DNA of 5,444 nt. It comes from JACMJP01 sp046160675 (GTDB taxonomy: Bacteria; Bacteroidota; Bacteroidia; Chitinophagales; BACL12). How positions within the stretch are numbered: the first letter of the stretch is position 1; each line of letters opens with the position of its first letter. Both the position numbers and the translations under genes were made by a program. Of the stretch, positions 1 to 5,444 are shown one piece after another. The notes under the pieces were generated by a model. It had not been told where the DNA came from, made no database searches, and was given only the letters and a program-made list of their open reading frames with translations. Location: NCBI GenBank assembly GCA_046160675.1, contig JBJXHH010000108.1, forward strand, positions 1-5,444, written 5' to 3'.

Positions 1-1016
1 TATGCGATGGATTGGACAACGATTGTAATGGTTCAATTGATGATGGAGTTTCATGTGATCCCGATAATGATGGCGACGGGTATCCACAGTCGGTAGATTG
101 TGATGATTACAATTCGTCAATCAATCCAGGTGCGACAGAAGAGTGTAATGAAATTGATGATAATTGTAATGGGGAAATTGATGAAGGGGTTACAGTTTAT
201 GCTTATTACACAGATTATGATGGAGATTATTTTGGACCGGATGATGGGTTGTTTTATTCTTGTTACATTATTAATGATCTGACTACTGTTGGAGGTGATT
301 GTGATGATTACAATTATTCAGTAAATCCTTCGGTAGCTGAAGTATGTTATAACGGAATTGATGATAACTGTGATGGTTCAATAGATGAATACTGTGATCC
401 TGACAACGATGGAGATGGTTATCCTCAATCCATGGATTGTGATGACAACAACTTTGAAATTAATCCCGGTGCTTACGATGATGTATGCAATGGTATTGAC
501 AGAAACTGTGATGGCATGGTAGACTTAGCGCCTCATATTTTATTGTATGCGGATGCTGATGCAGACGGATACGGAAATGATTATGATTATAACTATTTTT
601 CTGTGTGCGCTTTGCCAACTGGTTACGTTGAATATGGCGGAGATTGTGATGATGATAATTCTTCAGTGTATCCGGGCGCAGAAGAAGTATGTAACGGAAT
701 AGACGATAACTGCGATGGAACAATTGATGATAATTGCAGATTGATCGGGCAACAGCAATGCATAAGTATATTCCCGAACCCGGCATCACATCAATTTACT
801 ATTAATGCAGCAGTTACCGGCACTTTGCAAGGTCAAGCATACATTTATATTTACAATGCCCTGGGCGAAGAAATACTTGTTGTACAAACAGAAATACAAA
901 ATGGAAAAATTCAAAAAACCATTTTGTTTGATGAAGGAAATGCATCTGGGATCTACCTGGTGAAAATAACTGCAGGTGGTGCTGCAGAATTGCATACTCA
1001 GTTAGTGCTTGAGTAA
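1..1016 (+). CDS. MopE-type repeat protein with T9SS type A sorting domain (5'-partial)
   Basis: Secreted, probably surface-displayed repeat protein; 337 complete codons are visible (3-1013, TAA at 1014). The frame is open to the left edge, and its first visible codons complete a repeat motif (C-D-G-L-D-N-D-C-N-G), so the TTG at 12 is internal and the true start lies outside. Positions 3-758 hold the end of one unit and four further MopE-type putative metal-binding units (Pfam Cu-binding_MopE type), each with an Asp-rich loop, D-C-D-D, N-P-G/S, E/D-x-C and D-x-N-C-D/N-G. From 762 follows a T9SS sorting domain: ISIFPNP, I-Y-N-A-L-G-E-E, then G-I-Y-L-V-K-I near the C-terminus. By family knowledge this domain targets Sec-exported proteins through the outer membrane. 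The repeats are rich in Tyr, and there is no Trp in the visible part. Function is unknown; a calcium-stabilised stalk or adhesin is my inference. A terminator follows 24 bases after the stop. Confidence 0.9.
   Translation, partial: CDGLDNDCNGSIDDGVSCDPDNDGDGYPQSVDCDDYNSSINPGATEECNEIDDNCNGEIDEGVTVYAYYTDYDGDYFGPDDGLFYSCYIINDLTTVGGDCDDYNYSVNPSVAEVCYNGIDDNCDGSIDEYCDPDNDGDGYPQSMDCDDNNFEINPGAYDDVCNGIDRNCDGMVDLAPHILLYADADADGYGNDYDYNYFSVCALPTGYVEYGGDCDDDNSSVYPGAEEVCNGIDDNCDGTIDDNCRLIGQQQCISIFPNPASHQFTINAAVTGTLQGQAYIYIYNALGEEILVVQTEIQNGKIQKTILFDEGNASGIYLVKITAGGAAELHTQLVLE
3..758 (+). repeat. MopE-type repeat array, alternating short (A) and long (B) units
   Basis: In-frame protein repeats. After the tail of an earlier unit (3-53) come A1 (about 54-191), B1 (about 192-392), A2 (about 393-533) and B2 (about 534-758). 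A units open with CDPDNDGDGYPQS and reach D-C-D-D quickly. B units open with a Tyr-rich segment (Y-x-D-x-D-G/A-D) and carry about 20 more residues before D-C-D-D. A1 and A2 start 339 bases (113 codons) apart, so the AB pair is the higher-order unit. Every unit has four Cys. Loop variants: B1 has D-Y-D-G-D-Y-F-G and B2 has D-A-D-A-D-G-Y-G where the common form is D-A-D-G-D-G-Y-G. Confidence 0.85.
762..1013 (+). other. T9SS type A sorting domain of the first gene
   Basis: Eighty-four C-terminal residues. ISIFPNPASHQF matches the opening Y/F-P-N-P motif. A central strand contains I-Y-N-A-L-G-E-E-I, then comes G-I-Y-L-V-K-I, and the end is a beta-strand (Q-L-V-L-E). This layout is that of the T9SS C-terminal signal in Bacteroidota (TIGR04183 type); it is normally cleaved by the sortase PorU on surface attachment. 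The final residues lack the usual Lys-rich ending (K-x-x-V-x-K), a mild departure. Confidence 0.88.
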
Positions 1017-1040
1017 TACATACACCAGAAAACCATGCAC

Positions 1041-1074
1041 AAAAACGGGGCGTATTTTAGCCCCGTTTTTTTTT
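1041..1074 (+). terminator. Rho-independent terminator after the first gene
   Basis: Perfect 11-bp stem (1041-1051 with 1060-1070, core CGGGGC/GCCCCG), an 8-base loop (GTATTTTA), and a run of nine T at 1066-1074. It begins 24 bases after the TAA at 1014-1016. The A-run on the 5' side could also give activity on the minus strand, but no minus-strand gene ends here. It argues that the two plus-strand genes are transcribed separately. Confidence 0.92.
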
Positions 1075-1180
1075 AATTTGTGATACTAAGGGACATTTGA
1101 ATTTTCGTAGGTAATAAAATATAAATGTAACAGCACAGTTTGCCTACAGATACTTACTTAATAAATAAATCTTACCAGGG

Positions 1181-1213
1181 TTTGGAAATTCGATAAAACA
1201 ATTTTTATCTTCA
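1181..1213 (+). promoter_or_regulatory. Candidate Bacteroidota-type promoter for the 981-residue protein
   Basis: TTTG at 1181-1184 could be the -33 element. After 21 bases, TATCTTCA at 1206-1213 matches six of eight positions of the Bacteroidota -7 consensus TAnnTTTG. Transcription would begin near 1218-1222, leaving a leader of about 30-35 bases before the ATG at 1253. The rest of the interval from 1075 is AT-rich with no gene that I can support. Weaker alternatives exist (TTTG 1096-1099 with TATAAATG 1120-1127). The leader has no GGAGG-like site, as is common in this phylum; the bases before ATG are A/T-rich. Confidence 0.35.
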
Positions 1214-1252
1214 ACTCGAATCTAACAAATTTTTTACAAAAACCTGATTATT

Positions 1253-1327
1253 ATGAAACTAACCTTTTTACACAAAGTAGGAGTATGCGTATTTTTTCTC
1301 GGCATACTTTTTACCACTGTTCAAGCA
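1253..1327 (+). other. Sec signal peptide (residues 1-25)
   Basis: The N-terminus MKLTFLHKVGVCVFFLGILF is basic at its start and strongly hydrophobic from about residue 9 to 20. It is followed by T-T-V-Q-A, an A-x-A-like site (V at -3, A at -1), and then A-N-V-T-V of the mature protein. The Cys at residue 12 lies inside the hydrophobic core and is not a lipobox, so this reads as a signal peptidase I substrate, not a lipoprotein. This matches the Sec step that precedes T9SS export. Confidence 0.88.
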
Positions 1328-4198
1328 GCAAACGTCACGGTGCTCCCAAACAATAATGCCAGTTCCGGAAACGGTAGGGCGCCTCAGGGAAGCCGGCTTT
1401 ACATTAACACAATGTACCTTATTACACCTACTGAGATGACAAATTCCGGCTTTGGAGTTGATCAGATTACCTCTATAGGCTGGACATGGCTTGCCGCATC
1501 TGTATCAGGCGGATTAGCACAAAACATATCTACTACGGGAACACTGAAAGTGTATGTGCAAAGCACAACAAACACTGTGTATTCAAAAGGCACAACCTTC
1601 AGCACAGCTGGTATGACAAAGATCATTGACGGCACTATCACTATCCCAACTACTACTACTAATTTTCAATTAGACGTTCCTGTAGGCGGAACTGGTACTT
1701 CAACATTTACCACTGTTTCAGGTGAAGGTTTATACATCGCTTTCGAGTATCAAACAACATCAACACTGGCAACTCCATTAGGTGCCCCAACAATTTCATG
1801 TACAAATAGCACAACGCCAACTAACTCACTGGGTACATATCAATCTCAAACAGCGAACGGAACATTAATGACTTTATCTACATTCCGTCCTGAAACAAGG
1901 CTTGGAAATACTCAGGTAGATATAAGCCAGGTACAGGATGTGTACACACTCGGTGAAGCGCCAATTCCTTACGGGAATCCACTTCCACTTGGTGCCAAAA
2001 TTGCCAATGTATCAGCCGTTTCGCAAGACATTACCGTAAACGTTACGGTAATGGAAAAAGCAACTTCAACTGTTCGAAATACGCAGAGCAGTACATTTAC
2101 TGCAGCAGCAAACACAGTTTATTATTTCAATTTCACTGGATGGACCGCAACCTTAACTGAACTTGATACAGTTATTATTACAACTGATTCAATTTCCGGT
2201 GAAACAGTCTTGGGAAATAATGGAAAAGGCTACAGGCACAATGTGAACAATACAGCCACTTATGCTTATGCCGATCTCTCTGCTTCAACGGGCAGTGTAG
2301 GATTTGGAACCGGTTCCGGAATTATTGCCAATAAATACACAATTGCCGGGTGTGGAAGAGTAAGTAGTGTAGATGTTTTTATAAGCAGCGGCACAGCCAA
2401 TATAGGAAATGAAGTTTATGCTGAAGTCTTAGACGCAGCAGGAACAGCCTTGGGCTTTTCTGATGTGCTCACAATAGCATCAGGAGACCTGGGACTATAT
2501 CATACCTTTACATTTGACCCGCCGGTTTCCATTTCAAGTTCTGATTTTTATGTTGGCCTTGCACAATCACCCACCGTGAGCTTAGCGTATTTCCCTGTAG
2601 GTTACCAGGCTGAATCTACTCCTACAAGAACGAATGCATTCTATACTTTTGGGTTAGGGGGCGGAACACCTGTAGGACCTTACACAACACTTGCCCGATG
2701 GATGATAAAAGCTACTGTGGTGGAAGAATTACCTTTCTATTTAGATGCTGATGGCGATGGCTACGGAGACCCTGGTGTTGATACCCTGGTGTGTCCAGTA
2801 ATAGCGCCTCCGGGTTATGTTGGAAACAACCTGGATTGTAATGATGCAGATGCTGCAATAAACCCAGTGGCCACAGAAGTTTGTAATGATATTGATGATG
2901 ATTGTGATGGCTTAACTGATGATGCTGATCCGGGTATTGTAGGACAGTCAACCTGGTATGTTGATGCTGATGGTGATGGCTTTGGAGATGTAAATGATCT
3001 TACCGGAGTTCTTGCATGCGACCAGCCTTCAGGCTATAGCGCAGACAACTCCGATTGCGACGATAGTGACGCTGCAGTAAATCCATCTGCCACAGAAATA
3101 TGTAATGAGATAGATGATAATTGCGATGGAAATATTGATGAAGGGGTTCAGTCTACTTTTTACGCAGATGTTGACGGCGACGGTTTTGGAGATGCAACAT
3201 CAACTACGCTTGCTTGTTCAGCACCTTCAGGCTATGTAAGTGATAATACAGATTGTGATGACGCACAATTATTATATGCTGATGGCGATGGTGATACTTA
3301 CGGAGCTGGAAGCCCTGTAGCTTGCGGTGTTGCTGATAACACAGATTGCAACGATGCAGATGCAACAGTAAATCCCGCAGCAACAGAAGTTTGCAACGGT
3401 GTAGATGATAATTGTGATGGTAATATAGATGAGGGAGTTGCTACTGCTATAATTACTCCTGCAGGCCCAATCACTTTCTGTAAAGGAACAATTGTAACAC
3501 TCAATGCTAACACAGGCGTAGGGTACACATACCAGTGGTTTAAAAACGGAAATCCCGTTCCCGGTGGAACCAGTTCAACTCTGAACATAACTAAGCAAGG
3601 ATTCTATGAAGTACAAGTAAATGTTCCCGGAGGATGCTTTGCTGTTTCGTCAGCAGTTTCAGCATTTTACCTGCCGAACCCTAACGCTAACATTTTTACT
3701 CCGGATGGTTTAGATCTTTGCCTTGACCCAACACTCAAGTTAAAAGCAAGTAACCAGCTTGGGTATACCTATCAATGGTATCAGGACGGTTCGCCAATAA
3801 GCGGTGCAACAAGTGCAGTGTATACAGCTACAGTAGTAGGTAATTATTATTGTAATATTACCAATGCTGAGGGATGCTCAAGAAACACTTTAATTGTTAC
3901 AGTGTTCTCAAGTTGCCGTGAAGCTGAAGTGCAGACAGATGCTCTGAATATCTACCCGAACCCAGTTTCTCAGAGTTTTGTAATTGATCTTTCAGTTGAA
4001 AAATCAATAGCTGAAGAAGTGAGTATCAACTTTTTTGATGCTGCGGGAAACCTTGTTTTGAGTCAAACTGCTACAATACTTGACGGTAAACTTATCCAGG
4101 TAATAAACCTCGATGACAATATTCCTTCAGGAATGTACTCAGTTAATATTCAATCAACGAATAACAACTGGACAAAACAAATTGTAGTGATAAAATAA
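1253..4198 (+). CDS. Large T9SS-secreted surface protein: beta modules, MopE-type repeats, Ig/PKD-like domains
   Basis: Complete 981-residue protein of unknown specific function, probably an outer-surface adhesin or stalk. The ATG start is supported by a good signal peptide: K2 and H7-K8, a hydrophobic core at about 9-20, and likely Sec cleavage after V-Q-A (residue 25). Residues 26-218 look like an extracellular beta-sandwich module (Q-I-T-S-I-G-W, L-K-V-Y-V, G-L-Y-I-A-F-E-Y). Residues 219-340 resemble a CARDB-like module (P-I-P-Y-G-N-P, I-T-V-N-V-T-V, ending near V-L-G-N-N). Residues 341-493 form another beta-rich module. Residues 494-729 are MopE-type repeats. Residues 730 to about 890 are two Ig/PKD-like domains, and 897-981 is a T9SS sorting domain. 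I see no catalytic motif. A terminator lies 22 bases after the stop. The sorting and repeat calls are strong; the N-terminal module names are inferences from pattern. Confidence 0.93.
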   Translation: MKLTFLHKVGVCVFFLGILFTTVQAANVTVLPNNNASSGNGRAPQGSRLYINTMYLITPTEMTNSGFGVDQITSIGWTWLAASVSGGLAQNISTTGTLKVYVQSTTNTVYSKGTTFSTAGMTKIIDGTITIPTTTTNFQLDVPVGGTGTSTFTTVSGEGLYIAFEYQTTSTLATPLGAPTISCTNSTTPTNSLGTYQSQTANGTLMTLSTFRPETRLGNTQVDISQVQDVYTLGEAPIPYGNPLPLGAKIANVSAVSQDITVNVTVMEKATSTVRNTQSSTFTAAANTVYYFNFTGWTATLTELDTVIITTDSISGETVLGNNGKGYRHNVNNTATYAYADLSASTGSVGFGTGSGIIANKYTIAGCGRVSSVDVFISSGTANIGNEVYAEVLDAAGTALGFSDVLTIASGDLGLYHTFTFDPPVSISSSDFYVGLAQSPTVSLAYFPVGYQAESTPTRTNAFYTFGLGGGTPVGPYTTLARWMIKATVVEELPFYLDADGDGYGDPGVDTLVCPVIAPPGYVGNNLDCNDADAAINPVATEVCNDIDDDCDGLTDDADPGIVGQSTWYVDADGDGFGDVNDLTGVLACDQPSGYSADNSDCDDSDAAVNPSATEICNEIDDNCDGNIDEGVQSTFYADVDGDGFGDATSTTLACSAPSGYVSDNTDCDDAQLLYADGDGDTYGAGSPVACGVADNTDCNDADATVNPAATEVCNGVDDNCDGNIDEGVATAIITPAGPITFCKGTIVTLNANTGVGYTYQWFKNGNPVPGGTSSTLNITKQGFYEVQVNVPGGCFAVSSAVSAFYLPNPNANIFTPDGLDLCLDPTLKLKASNQLGYTYQWYQDGSPISGATSAVYTATVVGNYYCNITNAEGCSRNTLIVTVFSSCREAEVQTDALNIYPNPVSQSFVIDLSVEKSIAEEVSINFFDAAGNLVLSQTATILDGKLIQVINLDDNIPSGMYSVNIQSTNNNWTKQIVVIK
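2732..3439 (+). repeat. MopE-type metal-binding repeat array with one shortened unit
   Basis: Four in-frame units, residues 494-729. Unit 1 (loop D-A-D-G-D-G-Y-G-D at 498-506, last motif Cys544/Cys551), unit 2 (loop 571-579, Cys617/Cys624) and unit 4 (loop D-G-D-G-D-T-Y-G at 677-684, Cys714/Cys721) are complete. Each has a loop, D-C-D/N-D, V-N-P or I-N-P, E-V/I-C-N and D-N/D-C-D-G. Unit 3 (loop D-V-D-G-D-G-F-G-D at 639-647) ends at D-C-D-D (Cys668) and runs straight into L-L-Y-A-D of unit 4, lacking about 28 residues. Cys counts per unit are 4, 4, 2, 4. The loops resemble EF-hand and thrombospondin type 3 cation-binding loops; the metal is not known from sequence. Confidence 0.88.
3440..3940 (+). 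repeat. Two tandem Ig/PKD-like domains
   Basis: Two related beta-sandwich domains lie between the metal-binding repeats and the sorting domain. Both contain G-Y-T-Y-Q-W, then G-x-P-x-x-G-x-T-S, then a strand with Y and a late G-C. The Trp residues (762 and 842) are 80 residues apart, which gives the domain period. Domain 1 has Cys743 and Cys795; domain 2 has Cys823, 867, 875 and 888, so each could hold disulfides. Such domains are common spacers just before T9SS sorting signals. Whether they belong to Ig-like or PKD families cannot be settled by eye. Confidence 0.75.
3941..4195 (+). other. T9SS type A sorting domain of the second gene
   Basis: Residues 897-981: LNIYPNPVSQSF opens the domain, followed by I-N-F-F-D-A-A-G-N-L-V and P-S-G-M-Y-S-V-N-I, and it ends W-T-K-Q-I-V-V-I-K. 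This is a textbook match to the type A C-terminal signal (conserved P-N-P, Gly-Asn turn, G-x-Y, basic-hydrophobic final strand). It predicts T9SS export and removal of the domain when the protein is attached to the cell surface. Confidence 0.93.
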
Positions 4199-4220
4199 AT
4201 CTCGTAAAAAAAAGCATGTT

Positions 4221-4258
4221 AAAGCGGGCGCTGTTCTTATAGCGCCCGCTTTTTTTTT
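4221..4258 (+). terminator. Rho-independent terminator between convergent genes
   Basis: Perfect 12-bp stem (4221-4232 with 4241-4252, core AGCGGGCGCT/AGCGCCCGCT), an 8-base loop (GTTCTTAT), and nine T at 4250-4258. It starts 22 bases after the stop of the 981-residue protein. On the minus strand the same hairpin lies just past the end of the convergent gene, but only three U follow it directly, with a further run of eight U (A-run 4206-4213) seven bases on. It is strong for the plus strand and plausible but weaker for the minus strand. Confidence 0.93.
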
Positions 4259-4263
4259 GAAAA

Positions 4264-5444
4264 TTATTTAACGGATGTTTTTTCGTAGAGCCGCTTTAAC
4301 AGGTAGCCATACTGTGCCATGGTGCCAATCTGCATTTGTTCCATCATTTCCATTTCATTTTTTGAGAGAGGCTTGCGGGTTTTTTTGCTACGGCATATCG
4401 CTTTTACCAACCTGCTGTGGAATGTATATTCTGGAACCTGCAGGTGTATTTTTTTGAAACGGAGAAATTTCAGATTTTTCTCCGCCAGCTCAACTGCTAC
4501 TTTATAATTTCCACTCAAATAATAATAGGCAATGGTGAGTTCCCGAAGAGATAACTGGAATTGCAGCAGTGTAGTTTTAAAAATATGTTTCTCCACCCGC
4601 CCGATAAATTTTAGTGCCCTTTCTGTTTCTCCTGCAAAAAGAAAATATTTTATCATTTGAAGGGTGGATGAAATGTACATGCTCCCGTTAATATCATCAC
4701 TAAACTGCCCGAAGAAATCGTAACATATTTCTTTTGCTATTTCCATCTGCTCAGTAAGAAGGCTCACATGCATATACTCTGCATAATACATGAACCATTG
4801 CAAAGGTTGTTTTTCTGTAAAACTTTCAAACACTTTTACATAAAGCGCAAAACTCTCTGAAAATTTGTTTTCATGATATAATGTTTGTGCATGATACAGA
4901 TCTGCAATAAGCCGGTCTCTTTGGACAAAAGATGTAGGATATTTTTCAAAAATTTCCCCTAACTCTTTATAGGCAGCTTTTGCTGCATCAAAATTCTCTG
5001 TAAAAGTGTTTACCTGAATAGAAAGCAATCTTGATTTATTTATCATCTTCTTATCTCCCATTGCATCTGCCTGCTGGGTAAACTTTACAAGATCCTCTTT
5101 AAATTTTTTGCGAAACTCTTCATTTTTGATATTCCCCTGCGAAGTAACAAGTTTCAGTTCCCGGCGCATCCGCATCATATGAATCCAAAGTTCTATTGAC
5201 GCTTTTTCATCATTTGGGCAATAGTTCAATAATTGAGAAGTATAATTATTTAGGTCTGTTGTTTCCTGGTGAGAAAAGGGTATGAATAAATACCATTCAT
5301 AACAAAATTTATAAAACCTGAAAGATTCTACCTTGTCATCGCTTCCGAAAATATGTTTCACCTCATAACTTTTCAGTAAATGTTTTGAGAGGCTCCACTG
5401 GCCGTTTTTGGTATCAAGAAAATTGATTTGCTCGTAAATCGAAG
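4264..5444 (-). CDS. TPR-like helical protein of unknown function (5'-partial)
   Basis: I do not recognise a named gene. The frame is open to the right edge: 27 further codons lie upstream of the GTG at 5361 (...E-Q-I-N-F-L-D-T-K-N-G-Q-W...), so that GTG is internal and at least 392 residues are encoded. The stop is TAA at 4266-4264. The protein looks all-helical, with no signal peptide in view, no membrane segment and no T9SS domain, so a cytoplasmic location is likely. Helix pairs with TPR-like spacing are visible at 5043-4942 (F-D-A-A-K-A-A-Y), 4911-4822 (A-Q-T-L-Y-H-E-N-K-F-S-E-S-F-A-L-Y) and 4551-4462 (A-Y-Y-Y-L-S-G-N-Y-K-V-A-V-E-L-A). The C-terminus is basic (R-S-K-K-T-R-K). A protein-protein interaction scaffold is the likely general role. 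It converges on the surface-protein gene, with only the shared terminator between them, so no joint operon is implied. Confidence 0.85.
   Translation of the reverse strand, partial: SIYEQINFLDTKNGQWSLSKHLLKSYEVKHIFGSDDKVESFRFYKFCYEWYLFIPFSHQETTDLNNYTSQLLNYCPNDEKASIELWIHMMRMRRELKLVTSQGNIKNEEFRKKFKEDLVKFTQQADAMGDKKMINKSRLLSIQVNTFTENFDAAKAAYKELGEIFEKYPTSFVQRDRLIADLYHAQTLYHENKFSESFALYVKVFESFTEKQPLQWFMYYAEYMHVSLLTEQMEIAKEICYDFFGQFSDDINGSMYISSTLQMIKYFLFAGETERALKFIGRVEKHIFKTTLLQFQLSLRELTIAYYYLSGNYKVAVELAEKNLKFLRFKKIHLQVPEYTFHSRLVKAICRSKKTRKPLSKNEMEMMEQMQIGTMAQYGYLLKRLYEKTSVK

Noticed and set aside
12..14. TTG as the start of the first gene
   Set aside because: The codons before it (C-D-G) complete a standard repeat motif with the codons after it, and the frame is open to the edge, so the gene begins outside the window.
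3..758. Copper binding by the first protein by analogy with MopE
   Set aside because: The copper site known from Methylococcus MopE uses a Trp-derived kynurenine and His residues. The visible protein has no Trp and few His; only the Asp-rich repeats are shared, so no metal is assigned.
460..789. Minus-strand open frame opposite the first gene, and similar ones at 2712-2951 and 3298-3588
   Set aside because: These lie opposite repeat arrays rich in GAT, AAT and TGT codons, which rarely give stops on the other strand. The translations are His/Gln- or Pro-rich with no domain sense.
1107..1147. Imperfect inverted repeat (GTAGGTAA with TTGCCTAC, 25-base loop) as a riboswitch or operator
   Set aside because: It is an 8-bp stem with a G-U pair and a long loop in AT-rich DNA, upstream of the candidate promoter; this is within chance expectation.
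2732..3439. CRISPR-like or DNA-level tandem repeat
   Set aside because: The periodicity is at protein level, units vary in length and silent positions differ, so these are coding repeats.
4275..4507. Short plus-strand open frames opposite the TPR-like gene
   Set aside because: They overlap a coherent long minus-strand gene, have no supporting context and start within or next to its 3' end.
5359..5361. GTG (minus strand) as the start of the TPR-like gene
   Set aside because: The same frame continues for 27 more codons to the window edge with no stop and similar residue composition.

Overview
The window looks like chromosomal DNA from a member of the Bacteroidota that has a type IX secretion system (T9SS). 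Two genes end in the T9SS type A sorting domain that is largely confined to this phylum (IFPNP/IYPNP, then G-x-Y-x-V-x-I, then a C-terminal strand). The DNA is AT-rich, there is no clear Shine-Dalgarno sequence before the one visible start codon, and a possible Bacteroidota-type promoter (TTTG plus a TAnnTTTG-like box) lies upstream of it. I cannot name the genus.

Layout: (1) Positions 1-1016, plus strand: the 3' part of a gene for a secreted protein. It consists almost entirely of Asp/Asn/Cys-rich MopE-type putative metal-binding repeats followed by a T9SS sorting domain. Its start lies left of the window. (2) Positions 1041-1074: a strong intrinsic terminator. (3) Positions 1075-1252: an AT-rich intergenic stretch with a weak promoter candidate. 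(4) Positions 1253-4198, plus strand: a complete 981-residue surface protein with a signal peptide, about 470 residues of beta-rich modules, a MopE-type repeat array, two Ig/PKD-like domains and a T9SS sorting domain. (5) Positions 4221-4258: a second strong terminator between convergent genes. (6) Positions 4264-5444, minus strand: the 3' part of a gene for a probably cytoplasmic, all-helical, TPR-like protein of unknown function. Its start lies right of the window.

The two plus-strand genes are neighbours with the same delivery route and related repeat modules, but each probably has its own transcript because a terminator separates them. Both would be exported by Sec, pass the outer membrane through the T9SS, and be anchored at the cell surface or released. 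The D-x-D-G-D-G-type loops suggest cation-stabilised (probably calcium), disulfide-bonded rods or stalks, but the ligand is not shown by the sequence. The minus-strand gene has no visible functional link to them.

I do not see a new enzymatic or defence system. The most interesting signals concern repeat evolution. The first gene has an alternating two-type super-repeat in which one 13-residue motif is identical in both copies although 9 of its 13 codons differ. The second gene has one repeat unit lacking about 28 residues, and the loss keeps the reading frame and removes exactly two cysteines.
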